The translations under genes were made by a program, and so were the position numbers. Of a stretch of DNA of 64,000 nucleotides, positions 22,038 through 33,555 are shown piece after piece. Source of the stretch: Moringa oleifera (Eukaryota > Streptophyta > Magnoliopsida > Brassicales > Moringaceae); NCBI GenBank assembly GCA_021397835.1, contig JAJFZO010000087.1, positions 5,270,001 to 5,334,000 on the forward strand. Direction: 5' to 3'. Below the pieces are notes generated by a model. The model searched no databases, had not been told where the DNA came from, and saw only the letters and a program-made list of their open reading frames with translations. How positions within the stretch are numbered: position 1 is the stretch's first letter; each line of letters starts with the position of its first letter.

Positions 22038-24563
22038 GTATATGTTTTATAATCAAAATACACATAGATTAGGAAAAGACATACTCAACATATGGTTGGA
22101 TATCAAGTGAATTCAACAATACATAAAGATGTGCTTGCTCTAATTCTTGTCGATCAACAATGACAATGTGACCACCAGGTAAGGGCTTCCCAACTTGGAT
22201 GTCATCTTTTTTTTCACATGGAATACCAATTGGATGCATGTTAGAGTAATAACCTTCACAAAATTCAAGTGCTTCTTCTGCAATGTAGCATTCAGCAATA
22301 CATCCTTCAGGACGATTACGGTTATGAACATATCCTTTCAAAGTTTTCATGAACCTCTCAAATGGATACATCCATCTAAGGTATACTGGTCCACATAATC
22401 TCACTTCTCTAACAAGGTGCACTATCAAATGCACCATTATGTCGAAAAAAAAAGGCTAAAAGTATTTTTCAAATAAGCAAAGAGTTACCACCAAATCTTG
22501 ATGTAATTTGCCTAGTTTTGAAACATCCACAACCTTACTACATAAAGCATTGAAGAAGAAGCAAAATCTCATGATTGCATATCTAACATGTTTTGGCAAA
22601 ACTGAGCGAATAGCCAATGGTAGAAGTTGTTGCATAAGAGCCTGACAATCATGAGACTTAAGACATTGAATTTTCATATCTGTCATTGACACAAGATTTC
22701 TGAAATTTGAAGAATACCTATCTTGAACTTTTATGTTTGATAATGTCTCATAAAACATCATTCTCTCTGATTTGCTTAGAGTGTAACAAGCAGCTGGTAA
22801 ATACGTACGACCATTTACAACTTTGGGAGCTAACTCTTTCCTTAAGCTAATTTCTGCAAGATCTAGTCGAGTGTTGATACCATCTTTAGATTTTCTGGGA
22901 ATATTAAGTAAAGTTCCATATATGCTTTTGCAAACATTTTTTTCAATATGTATTACATCCAAAATGTGCTGAACATGTAAATGTTTCCAATATTCAAGGT
23001 CGAAAAAGCACGATTTCTTCTTGAAGTATGTTTGAATATTATCATTCAATCTTTTACCCCGTGTCATTGTCCTCTTAGCAACTGTTTTTTTACCCTATAC
23101 ATTAGTAATAGAGCTTTTTTGTAGTATTTCTTCCCCACTTAGTGCACAAGGGGGTGAACCGGTTTCATGTTCTCCATTGAATGCTTTCTTTTGCTTTCTA
23201 AATTGGTGATTTTTTGGAAGGAATCGTCTATGACCCATATGCACATTCTTCTTACCATGTTGTAATCTACAAGTATACGTGCTTTCACCACATATTGGAC
23301 AAGCATAATATCCCTTCACTGAACAACTAGAAAGATTCCCATAAGCAGAAAAATCATTAATTATCCATAGTAAAACAGCTCGTAACATAAACAACTCTTT
23401 TCGGTAAGAATCATAGACTTCTACACCAACCTCCCACAAAAGCTTTAAATCATCAATCAACGGAGCAAGATATACATCAATATCATTACCTGGTTGGCGA
23501 GATCCTGAGATAAGCAAGGATAAGATCATGAATTTTCATTTCATACATAACCACAGTGGTAGATTATATGTTATCATTACCACTGGCCAACAACTATATG
23601 CAGTGCTAAGAGAACTATCAGCAGAAATAGCCAATCGAAGATTTTTGTGTTTGGATGCAAAACTTGGCCATTTAAAGTCTATTAACTTCCAAGCAGGTGA
23701 ATCAACAGGATGTCTTAGTTTCCCATCTACTTCCCTTTTATTAGCATGCCAAGTTAAATGTTGTGCAATTTGTGGTGACTGAAACATTCGCTTGAACCGT
23801 GGAATAGAAGGAAAGTACCACAATACTTTAGCAGGAATCCCTTTCGTTTGGTTTTTTACCTTACCATTTTCCTTCCATCTCGATAGTCCACAAGTAAGAC
23901 AAGATGATAAATCCTTATACTCTTTTTTTTATAGAGTATACAATCATTTGGGCAAGCATGTATTTTCTCGTAATGTAAACCCAATGCATTCATAGTTTTT
24001 TTTTTTTTTTTTGCTTTATACATCGATGTAGGGATTTCATTTTCAGTAGGAAACATATCAGACAAATAACTTAACAAATCAGAAAAGCTCTTATCTGACC
24101 ACCCATATTTTGTTTTTATATTATATAATCTCATCGACACAGACAACTTAGTATATTTCGTATTACCAAGATATAAAGGCTTTTCTGCATCTTCTAGTAA
24201 GTTCTGAAATAATTTGGGATCATCTTGACAATATTCAAATGCATCATTAACCATATCTATTGTATTGTCGATATGATCATCCTTGAAAGATTCATCAAAC
24301 ACTGATTTCTTATTTGTGTAAGATCTAGAAGAACACTCTTCTCCATGCCAAATCCATCTCTTATACCTCTGATCAATCCTTTTACTAAACAAATGATACT
24401 TAACTTCTTCAACACTTAATAATATCAAATTAGCACATGATTGACAAGGACATCTAATGAGTGTGGGATCTTCACAATGAGAAATGGCAAAAGTAAGAAA
24501 CTCATACACTCCATCAGAAAACTCCTTGGACAATCTATTCAAGTGCGTCCAAGATTTATCCAT
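21124..24563 (-). pseudogene. tnp2: CACTA-2 TNP2-type transposase, nearly complete but disrupted
   Basis: This is the transposase of a CACTA element, expected to bind the ends and catalyse excision. The ATG at 24563 (MDKSWTHLNRLSKEF) opens the transposase-associated domain with IRCPCQSCANLI and YKRWIWHGE. The tnp2 core runs 23.97-22.46 kb (ALGLHYEKIHACPNDCILY; WYFPSIPRFKRMF; KLRHPVDSPAWK; SGSRQPGNDIDVYLAPLIDD; WIINDFSAYGNLSSCSVKGY; PICGESTY; GKKNVHMGHRRFLPKNH; HLHVQHILDVIHIEKNVC). DUF4218 (22.55-22.07 kb; KVVDVSKLGKLHQDL, MVHLIVHLVREVRLCGPVYL) and DUF4216 (21.83-21.12 kb; WVAHGPCPEVIKYPGYDV, KQVFYVPDQLDLRWSIV) follow. An intron with an (AT)n run (21.97-22.06 kb) separates the last two. Defects: a frameshift at a T-run near 23.93 kb, a TGA after LPLWLCMK (about 23537), a TAG after FEKYF (about 22457) and a frameshift between KEIW and ELDYHMF (about 21515). 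It is younger than CACTA-1 but no longer functional as written. Confidence 0.9.
22001..22034. repeat. (AT)n microsatellite in CACTA-2 transposase intron
   Basis: Seventeen AT units between the DUF4218 and DUF4216 exons. Confidence 0.92.
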
Positions 24564-24600
24564 ATTTTATTCTATGATGACAAATAAAAGAAAACCCACT

Positions 24601-25980
24601 TATTATGAATGTTTATTATGTATGTAATACATATCATGTAAAGTAATGTTATTGTAAAAATAAGATTAAAAAACAAGGTGCCCACTAGACTGAAAGGCCT
24701 CAGGCAAAGCGAAGACTATTTCTTCGAAACACATGGTACGTTAGTAGATTGCTAAGAAATTACCAACCTGGAATGATGTTATCTGTGCAAAAAAAGTAAT
24801 GGCTTCTGTTTGAAGGGTTTTGACTTTTCTTTCAAGTTCTATTAATATGTAACAAGCTTTCCTTTCCTTCAAACGAGCAATTGACCATCACAGCAATTAT
24901 CCTGCATGATGAACCATATCATCTATGAGAAAAAAAACCTTTATTACTAGCACAAAAAAATACTAAAAAAATTGCACTTTAATTGAAGTATCGGAGTATC
25001 AATAAACTTTTTCTCTCAATGATTATTCTTTATTGTTGATTTCTGTCAAGGATTCAATTCATGTACTAAATGACAGTCCTATATTATGACACCTATATGC
25101 AGCAAAATGATAGAATATTGGTGCTTTTGTCTTCCATGTGGCAGGGTTAGTCAAGTGGCAGCTCCTTTTCCAAGCTTACATGTGTGATGATTCTTCGAAA
25201 AGAGCAAACCTAGCCAGCCCGCCAGGATTCAATTATCAACCTAGGATTCAATTATCAACACATAAATATGGATGACAACTTTGAACAACATAAGTGTCCG
25301 AATTGCCAGCCAACTAACATTTATAATCTAAAATTCTGGTCCAAGAATGAGCAAGCATGCTTTGACAACAAGCTTTCCTGCCTACAGGGATGAGAAAATG
25401 CAGCCTGTGAAGGCAGTACCTAAGGCTGTTTAAGCTAGTAAATACATATATATAAAGAGAAAGAAAGAGAGTTAATTTGTCTGTTAGGTTTTACTTTTCC
25501 ACAAATAGATGCATGGTACACACTTGGGTGTGGCTTTGTTACGCCATTAGGAGAAACTTGGCAGCCCCATCCATGGCTTACAATTTCTCCCTTCATTCTT
25601 CACTTCATTTACTTACAATTTTTAGTATCATAAGGGTAACAAACATGGGTATCATCCGAAAATGCATAATGCCAAGAGAAGAAAATTTTAGAACAAAATT
25701 AAGTAAGAAATTGGAAGAATCAACAAAAAAATCTATCTCTCTCTAACAATGTGAGATAAATGTTTGATTAGTTTTACATACCAATTTTTTGCTTTAATGG
25801 TATCATCCGACTGTGCACGAAGCCTATTTCACAAAATTTCTTGAAAGAACGAAATTTTCCATCGATTATATGGTGTTGAAAGAGAGAAATCTCTGATATT
25901 TTCGAGGGAGAATGAAAAACACCACTGCCACTACGTGGGTAAAGAACTTTCTATTGATTCAGATTTGAAACACGTAAACG
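24601..25980. other. Non-coding region upstream of CACTA-2 transposase
   Basis: No supported gene. It should contain the promoter and 5' leader of the CACTA-2 transposase (reading left). A plus-strand TATATATAAAG near 25448 is followed by an open frame at 25477-25746 with no recognisable domain, which I do not call. The expected CACTA right terminus and ACCGTCAT repeats are not visible here. Confidence 0.5.
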
Positions 25981-25984
25981 ATAA

Positions 25985-26830
25985 TAAATATTTATTCATA
26001 ATTCTCAAACGATATCTAAATATCAATCCCTTAAAACTTAATTAATAATAATTATTATGAGTAATAATTAATTATTCTCTAATTGTTAATATAAAAGCAT
26101 TTATCAAATCAAAAAATAAGGATATAAAAACATTTTTATTATTCTATGATATTTAATTAATTATTTTACATATGATTAATTAAAAATATTCATTTAATTA
26201 ATTATCTCACTAATAAGTAATTATAAATTAAAAATAATTAGCAACTAATTAATTAATTAATGTAGTTTGTAAAAATCTAATTAATTATTTAACATCCACT
26301 TAATTAATTATTTATCTAATTAATATTTACTTAATATCTAATTGACATGTAACTCCCTTCTAATTAACTAAGATACATCTAATTCATTTATTAATTAATT
26401 ATCTAACTAATACCTTACTATAAACTCAAAATTAGTTAGTTACTAACCAATTAATAAATTAATATATAATTAACTAAGAAACATCTAATTATATTTTTTC
26501 TAAACATTTAACTAATAAATAATTAATTACTTAAAATCTAATTAATTCTTTAACATATACTCAATTATTTAGGATCTACTTAATTAATTCATTTTTAATT
26601 ATCATGTAAATAACATTTATTTGACATCTATTAATTATTTATCTAATTAAGATTTAATTATTCTAATTCACATCTAATTAATTAAAAAATCTCTAATTAA
26701 TTAATTATCAAACTAACATCAAATTATAGTCAAATTAATTAGTTATAAAGTAATTAATTAACATATAATTTTTTGATTTATAACTAAATACCTAATATCT
26801 AATGACTTAATTAGCTTCTAATTAATATAC
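25985..26830. repeat. TAATTAATTA low-complexity tract
   Basis: About 0.85 kb of degenerate direct repeats are built on ACATCTAATTAATTATCTAAC. Both strands look alike because TAATTA is a palindrome. No coding potential. Confidence 0.8.
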
Positions 26831-28600
26831 CCATACATAATGAAACCTAAGAAACTCATACATACATTGAATATTAACATACCCATATAACTGTATACAC
26901 ATTGAAAATTCATGTACCTATATATCAATGTATCCATATACCCATTGAAAATTAACATACTCATGTGAATCTTAACATGCCCATGTACAGCATACACATT
27001 GAACATGCAAAAACCCAAAAAAATCAGACATTAAAGTACCTATACATTAAGTTACCTACACAAAGATTGAATTACTGATATACAAATCAAAGATTACAAT
27101 ACCAAATATCTCATAGATTAAACTTTCCATAGATATATATATATATATATTATATATATATATATATACATCTTTTTTCACTTGCATCTCTCTTCACTCG
27201 TATATCTCTTCACTCACATCTATACTCACTCTACTAAAACATTTGAGATCTCAAAAAATGGAAGGAAGATTCATATATTTATCATGCAAAGAGGAAGAAA
27301 TTTTTAAAAATAAGGGAGGATATACCCGAATAGGTGGCCAGCGAATAGATTAATTGGAGAGGACAAACCAAAGACCGTCTCACATCATGGAAAGCCGATC
27401 GAAGAAGAGAACCAACTGGCGATGAAGAAGCACATCGGTAGGAGGACATTGGTGATGAAGAAGCACATCGGTGGGAGGACAATGGTGCGACGAGATGGTG
27501 AGAAAATAATTGCCAAAGAAAATAATTCCCGAAACTCAGATTTTGATACCTAGATTTGGGTATTAGGATCCTTATATATGAAACTTTTCTCATCAATTTA
27601 TTCTTGAATAGACAAGAAAGAAAGGTTATCACATCAATTCAAATACAAAACCGACGTGAAATTATATGAATTTGATATCAATCTTTTTCTTGTTTGAGCT
27701 TGCACATTTAATTTGAGAAAACAATAATGTTAATAAAATAAATTATCATTATTATTTTATTTTGTAAGATAAATATAAAAAAATTAAATTAAATTCATTT
27801 TTTGTTTTAAGTCCTAAAATATAAGTTAGTTTATTTATATTCTATTATTAGTTTTTTTAATGATGTTTCAAATGAGAGTTTTCAATATAGTAATTTTGGG
27901 ATTTCAAAAAATCAAATAACATAGAAAAAATTCTCTGTTTTGTCATGAAAATTATATCTTTCCACAAAAGTAACCTACATTACTACTTTAAGTTTTTCTA
28001 GCACTTGTTCATCCAGTAAGACAAACATGCCATCACTTGTTTACCCATAAGATCAACATACCTTTATGTCATTAATGGAGGAAAAAGGATCTGAGAAGAA
28101 AAAGATAGGAGTATGTACTATCCATTCTCTCTCATAAATGGTTTCTTTCACAGACACACATCTCTTTATCTCTCTCTAAGTTAAAAATAAATGTTACTAA
28201 TTAGAAGGCTTTTTTTTTTTTTGTATCGAAATCCACCATTTTCTGAGATGAGTTTTTTTATTAAACATTTGATTAGATTTGTCCGAAAAACATAAGGTTT
28301 CATCGACTAAATGAAGCCTAACTTCTTACTTACTGTACTCTACATTTAAAATATGTTTTTTTAAATGTCTTTAAAATGATATACACATCCATCTTGCACA
28401 GTCACTACCTACACAATACAAAGCTAATTGAGTCACCACTTTTGCATCATTTTCTTTGTCATTTCGCACCATTTTCCATATGCGAAAAACTGCAAATAAT
28501 GTGTTCAATCCCTTTCAAATCCTTAGTGAGCACTTATTCAGTATTTATGAGATATTTATGATTGAATCAATGGCTCCATTTTAAGCCTTAGCTAATGTTA
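26831..28600. other. Non-coding spacer with short repeats
   Basis: No supported gene. It contains TACCCATTGAAAATTAACATACCCAT-like repeats split as short units (26870-27000), an (AT)n tract at 27132-27168, CTCACTC(A/G)TATCTCTTCACTC repeats near 27180-27230 and a GC-richer patch 27340-27500. The first inverse-orientation copies of the GGTGCGAAAATG motif appear at 28440-28490. Confidence 0.5.
27421..27486 (+). repeat. 33-bp tandem repeat, two copies
   Basis: Two copies start GATGAAGAAGCACATCGGT and end GGAGGACA(T/A)TGGT, differing at two positions. A third, shorter match precedes them. Confidence 0.9.
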
Positions 28601-29320
28601 ACTTTTTTCAAATATGAAAGAATTGAAGTGAGTCTTGGGAATGCATGCTTTGAATGAGAATTTTGAGTTCAGAATGATTACACCTAATAAAGAAGTATTA
28701 TAAATTGCTTGTAAGGAAAAATCTTATGAATGAAAACTTTATGCAGTTCAATTTCAAGATGGCTCATTATATCAAAGTAGGAGTGATTTGACTCATATTT
28801 GCATAGTTAAAAGAGCCCATTGAAGATGTTATCAAGCTAGCATTATCATCATAAGGGAGGTTATTTCTCAAACAATAAGGTAGAATGGTTGCACAATAAA
28901 GCCAAAGGATATAATTAACGATATGAAAGAGATATATGATATTTAAATTTTTGGTAGCAAAGCTTGGAAGGTGAAAGAACATGCATTATCCCAAACATAC
29001 GCTGATCTAGTTAAATCTTATCAATAACTATCTTTGTATTATAATACGTTAGAACAACATAATTATCGTATCATAACTCAAGTATTTATAAATGAATCAA
29101 ACAATCAGTTTAAATTCTTTTTGTGATACTTGGTCAATCATTAAGGAGTTTTCATTCATATATCATATTAATAATAGCAATTGATAAAACCCACTTAAAA
29201 GGTAGGTTTAATAGTGTTGGACATAACTGTCTTACAAGTCCTAATCCTTTTACTCTGATGTTAGTAGCCGAAAAAACTTGTGATTTGAATTTTTTATATA
29301 TGTTGGTTAATGTATAACAT
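28601..29320 (+). pseudogene. MULE (mudrA-like) transposase remnant
   Basis: This is a decayed transposase of a Mutator-like element. Read on plus with stops, 28640-28760 resembles the N-terminal MuDR zinc-finger region (NENFEFRMITPNKEVL, then KSYE). 28940-29100 gives KAWKVKEHALSQTYADLVKS, LYYNTLEQHNYRIITQVF and NESNNQFKFFL, and 29150-29210 gives SLRSFHSYIILIIAIDKTHL followed by KGRF. These match the plant MULE transposase pattern A-W-x2-(K/R)-E-x-A...S-Y..L..Y...L...N.G(T)...F...G.......P.I.IDGTHLKG-(K/R)-(Y/F). The conserved IDGTHLKG is IDKTHLKG here and keeps the first catalytic Asp. No second half of the DDE domain or SWIM zinc finger was found. At least five in-frame stops. Confidence 0.75.
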
Positions 29321-30055
29321 TGATTGTCAGTTAGTTCACCTTAATGATTTGAATTTTGGAACTCGTTAGAACTGTTGATGTAGAGCTTGTTGGAACTATT
29401 CATTGTTGGATATTGATATTCAAAGCTCATTGGATGTTCAGTTAACAAAAGTTTGATTTTTCCATGTGAGACACGTTATCCCATTGTTTGAAACATAGTT
29501 GTCACACCACATTGGCTACGTTATCGCACTATTGGTGTAATCACAGTTAGCTATTTATAATCTTGTTTTCGCATTATTTTTGTTACAGTTATTGCACCAT
29601 TTGTAGCTTCAGCAGTGATGAAATTTTCACATTGCACATACTTTATAGTTAGTAATCACCAGTTCATTTTATTATAGTTTTTGCACCATTTAATAATCTC
29701 ATTTGCATACCATTCAACAAATATTTGCACCATTTGGTTAGTGTTTTCACATCATTTAACAAATATTTGTACATTTGATTAGTAATTGCAATTTGCATTA
29801 TAATTTTGTGTAATTTACATCTATGCATATAAACATTGTAATTTGCACTTACCGATGCATCCAAGCTATTTATAAATATCTCACTAGCCATTTTCTTTCT
29901 TATCGTAGCCATCATGGCATCGTCATGCTTGATCAGCATGTTAGCTAGTAAGCTCTCCATTATCTTCAGAATATGTTCTTCACAATTGCCACTAAATATA
30001 TACCAAAATTCATATTAAACTTTTTCTTAAATGAAACACAATCAAAATAAATGTT
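29321..30055. repeat. Dispersed motif array, inverse orientation (CATTTTCGCACCA-like)
   Basis: No gene. Between 29480 and 29860 there are about ten degenerate copies of the complement of GGTG(C/T)GAAAATG, for example TTTTCGCATTATTT, ATTGCACCATTTG, TTTTTGCACCATTTAA, TTTGCACCATTTGG and TTTTCACATCATTTAA. The copies point the opposite way from those at 30.8, 32.7 and 34.3 kb. A minus-strand open stretch 29664-29960 has no recognisable domain. Confidence 0.6.
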
Positions 30056-30600
30056 TACTTACAAGTCTTTTTATTGAGGTATTTTCTCAATGACATGCAT
30101 GCTGAACCTTAGAGGCATTGAAGGATGTCACGATTGTAGCATTTGATGAAGTAGCCCCGCTTGACATAAGGCCAATTGGCATATACCACAGAGGATTCAT
30201 CTATCTTTCCATAAATAGTTGATGACTTCATCGTGAAATGAGTCATACACTTCAATGGCCATTTTATCCAAATTGGCCACAATTGTGTGTTAATGTTGGT
30301 TGCCTCTATTGCATGGGAATATAAGTTGTAAAAAAAAAAATAGAACAGCTATAAATACTATTGTATAGTAAACAAAACAAGAACCACCACCTATCATAAC
30401 CAAAAATATGTACCTTTTCCACCTCATGCCATGGGCAACAACTATCACAATCAATTTCTCGTACCCTGGCTAACAAAGTATCATCCCATTTGTTTAGAAG
30501 ATAGTTACTATTTAGTAGGGTCCTTCTACATTCTACTTCCCTTGGTGTGTGACGTATGTTATTTCTAATGTTGTTTGCAAGAAAAAAAAACACATAGTTT
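30056..30600 (-). pseudogene. Ulp1-like (C48) protease remnant of the MULE
   Basis: On minus, 30593-30420 reads ECRRTLLNSNYLLNKWDDTL then EVEKVHIFGYDRW, and after an apparent intron 30275-30215 reads VVANLDKMAIEVYDSFHDE. The latter resembles the Ulp1 pattern HWV(V/L)...(D/N)L......VYDS with the conserved Asp. The His position is degraded and the downstream Q...DCG motif with the catalytic Cys is not recognisable. It lies on the same strand as the DUF1985 remnant at 33.6-34.2 kb. A DUF1985 plus Ulp1 pairing is known from some plant MULEs and their derived gene families. The assignment is moderate and depends on that context. Confidence 0.5.
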
Positions 30601-30835
30601 TCAATTATACATTAAAAATTTATTTGTAAATGATAATAAATTAAAGAAATTATTGGTAACTTACAAACAAAAATGGATCCACCAAGCATATAACCTGTTA
30701 GTAAATACAATGGAAGTGCTCTTATTGACGTTGGAAGACACATAAATGTGCCTTGATATGTTGAACATAACAAATAAATATGCTTAATTAAATGATAAAA
30801 AAATATGATCAAACAATGCTGCAAAAAAAGATCAA

Positions 30836-31020
30836 GAATTGGTGCGAAAGTGATATGAATACAGTGCGATAAAGTGATGTGAGAATGGTGTGAAATAATA
30901 ATAAATGATGCGAAAGTGACAATGAAACATAAAAGGTGTGAAATGATATGAATGTGTTGTGAAAGTGCTATGAATATGGTGCCAAAATGATGTCAATATG
31001 GTGTGAAAAAATGACACTTA
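30836..31020 (+). repeat. Dispersed motif array, direct orientation (GGTGCGAAAATG-like)
   Basis: About nine copies, for example GGTGCGAAAGTGATATGAAT, GGTGTGAAATAATAA, GATGCGAAAGTGA and GGTGTGAAATGATATGAAT, spaced about 15-25 bp. Confidence 0.75.
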
Positions 31021-31953
31021 ATAGTACAAAAACTAGAAGCAATGAACACTTTACCATACCATCTAGCCAATTTAGAGGCTTCCCGAACTCCATGAAGGAT
31101 GTCGCAATGGGATATACCTCAAATCTGATCTTGTGGTTGGATTATGCAAAACGAAAATAGGTTTTTAAAATTAAAATAATAAACTAATATAATTATTAAA
31201 CACTTATTAAAATGGTAATACCATTCGTTTGATTTTTTGAAGGTCGAGTTAGTGCATGCTAACTCTTTAGACATATATCATGCACATTTGAGGCTCCTTT
31301 ATGGTGCTTGTTAACTACATGAGGGTCCGCAGAAGGGTTGTTGTGAAAATGGGACCTTTTACGAGTCCTTCCAATTGGTTCTTAGTACTAATCCTGCCCC
31401 ACATCGTTACATGGACTCTCATCACCATCATTATGGTGCGTATTGGAAGTTTGTTCGCCAACTATTGATAATGGTGGGGTGTTTTTTGTGACATAACAAA
31501 TACCCCACCATTACCAACACAGATGATGAGTTGCAGTATTTTTTTTACCTACCACTTTTATTTCTTTTATTGTTTTTTGTTGTTGTTAAATATATTGAAA
31601 AAACAAAAAAGGTAAAGGACTACACTCTCCAACATTAAGAAGAAAATAAACTTAGTAAAAAGAAAAAAATCTTACATTAGATTATGTGGGAGTAGCATAA
31701 GAGACCAATAAACATTCATATCCGATTACCTGTCTATCGATCATCAACTACATTTCGACTAACTATGCCTACTGTAGAGTGACCAATGACTCGACGGCCT
31801 TGATGCCTGCCTTAAAGGCATCTATTCTTCCTATCAATTACCCCTCTATTGCTTTAAACATCCAACCGAATGGTCATCCATAGCCTCTATTCTAAACCTC
31901 ATTCTCCTCAACCCATCTCTTGAGTTAAATACGGACTCATTTTCTCTTATTGC
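31021..31953 (-). pseudogene. Possible linker of the DUF1985-Ulp1 gene, degenerate
   Basis: Minus reads show charged stretches such as KRSHFHNNPSADPHVVNKHH (about 31370-31310) and FNSRDGLRRMRFRIEAMDD (about 31925-31870) between stops. They could be the low-complexity linker between DUF1985 and the protease. No known domain is visible, so this rests on position only. Confidence 0.3.
31946..31953. repeat. hAT MITE target duplication, left copy (CTTATTGC)
   Basis: Eight bases, with CTTATTAC at 32445-32452 on the other side (one mismatch). An 8-bp duplication is diagnostic of hAT insertion. Confidence 0.8.
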
Positions 31954-32444
31954 TAAGGGTGTCAACGATTCGATTCAAACCGGTGAACTGAACCTTAACT
32001 TTTATGATTTGAATTGGATCAAAATCATTTATAACAGTTTCGATTTTAAACCATTAACGAAATTATTTTAAATATAGTTTAGTCATGGTTCATGAAAAAT
32101 TTAAACTGAAACCAAAATCAACGGTTTAAAACTGACGATTTTGGTTCGATTCCTAATTAAAAATGTATAAAATAATTTAGCTTTATGTATATATTAATAA
32201 AAGGGAAATGAAAACTTGGTCATCTCATTTTTATTAAAAAAATCTCTTATTAAGAATGAGTTGAATCTATTTTGAACTAACTCTGAACCTAATCTGAACT
32301 TTAACCGAATCTAAATTGCTTTTGAAATAAACCTTAATCGAAATTAAAGTTTAACGATTCAAATTCTAGTTCACACTAACATTGAACCTTGAATCAATGA
32401 TTCGAAAACAAAACCAAACCGAACCCAAATCATAGCCACCTTTA
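31954..32444. mobile_element. Non-autonomous hAT element (MITE), 491 bp
   Basis: It begins TAAGGGTGTCAACGATTCG and ends with the imperfect inverted complement, CAAATCATAGCCACCTTTA. The subterminal regions are rich in GGTTCGATT / AACCGAACC-type motifs in both orientations, as is usual for hAT MITEs. It has no coding capacity, so it would have needed a hAT transposase in trans. It lies inside the decayed MULE and so inserted into it. Confidence 0.85.
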
Positions 32445-32452
32445 CTTATTAC
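32445..32452. repeat. hAT MITE target duplication, right copy (CTTATTAC)
   Basis: Partner of 31946-31953, one mismatch. Confidence 0.8.
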
Positions 32453-33555
32453 CTTCTTCAACTACTCTACCATTCTCCTCACCTTATCTTCCTTATGCTT
32501 TGTTATCTTCCCTATGCTTTGTTCTCTCCTCCCGACATATGTCATCCTCCTTTTTAGTTTCCTCTATGTCTTCCCCTTCTTTCACTTCCTTTCTTACATC
32601 CTACCTCACCTTTTCATTCTGCAAAAACATGTGAAGAAAGTGTAAATAAATGGTGTGAAATTGTGTATTAAGGGTGAAAAAGTGGGAAACAAAAGGTGCA
32701 AAAGTCAACATATAGTGCAAAAATGAAATTTAAAAGGTGTTAAAAGGTGTGAAACAAAAATTAACAAGTGCGAAAATGTAATTAAAAGATGAAAAAAATT
32801 AAACTAAATGGTGTAAAAATGTGACCAAAATAATACGAAACTAAAAACAAAATGTGACCAAATAGTATGAAAGTATGAACTAAAGGGTGCGAAAAGCATA
32901 TATCAAATTACGAACTAAAGTTGACTTACTTTTTTTTGCTTATTCTTCTTTGGGGTTCTAATTCTCTTAGGCTCAGCTGGCCTTTCATTAAAATCAGAAT
33001 CTGCTTGCTATGATCTAGAATCAATACTACGTGTAACAGAATCATAATAGGCACTATAGGCAAATCTACCTCATTATCAGGCTAGAATTTTGGCACCACA
33101 TAAACAAGCATGATGGTGGTCTAAACCCCTAAAAATATGGAGTTTTGATCTCAGCCTCTGATGGAATGAAGTTCTTAACATGGATCTATTAATGAAAAAT
33201 AGAATGCAAATATTAACATTTACATACTAAAAAAACATTAAAGTTCAACAAAAAAAGTGGATACTTTCTAATTTTGTGAAAGTTAGCCTCATTGAATCAC
33301 CTTAAGGCATTAGTGTGAAAGATGAGAGAAGAAATCATGGCAAAGCATCAGATGACACTATTTTTTTTTTTTTGTTTGAGGTCAAAATCTTCCCTAAATT
33401 AGGAATCACCTCAAAAACAGATATTTATCATTGAAAAATTTCAAATACATTAAGTAAAATTCAATTTAAGATACTGAAAAACAAAACAGAAAATTGATAT
33501 TAAAACTATTTATTTGCTTATAAGACCCATGCAAAGCCATAAAGGTTATAAAACC
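32453..33555. repeat. Spacer with dispersed GGTGCGAAAATG-like motif array
   Basis: No gene. 32630-32900 carries about fifteen direct-orientation copies, for example GGTGTGAAATTGTG, GGTGCAAAAGTCAAC, AGTGCGAAAATGTAAT, GGTGTAAAAATGTGACC and GGTGCGAAAAGC. A pyrimidine-rich tract (32455-32620) lies to the left. The remainder (32930-33555) may contain intron and exon debris of the DUF1985 gene. Confidence 0.65.

Larger units (their letters stand above)
16697..24600 (-). mobile_element. CACTA-2: CACTA/En-Spm transposon, right end unresolved
   Basis: A left end CACTACAAGAAAA, subterminal ATGACGGT/ACCGTCAT repeats, and two minus-strand genes in the order TNP2 transposase then transposase-24/Ulp1 protein define a plant CACTA element. 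Its 5' side is on the right. The inverted right terminus (ending CTTGTAGTG on plus) was not found between 24.6 and 28 kb, so the listed end only marks the transposase start. The element is inserted in the CACTA-1 remnant. The genes carry a handful of stops and frameshifts, far fewer than CACTA-1. Confidence 0.85.

Noticed and set aside
20810..24000. Plus-strand open frames at 20810, 21585, 22195, 23528 and 23792
   Set aside because: All are antisense shadows of the CACTA-2 genes, whose minus frames carry recognisable domains.
25477..25746. 89-codon plus frame after a TATATATAAAG sequence
   Set aside because: No recognisable domain, no conserved copy, and it ends in low complexity; not enough to call a gene.
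25920..25945. CACTGCCACTACGTGG as a possible CACTA right end
   Set aside because: The right end should read ...CTTGTAGTG on plus; this is in the wrong orientation and lacks subterminal repeats.
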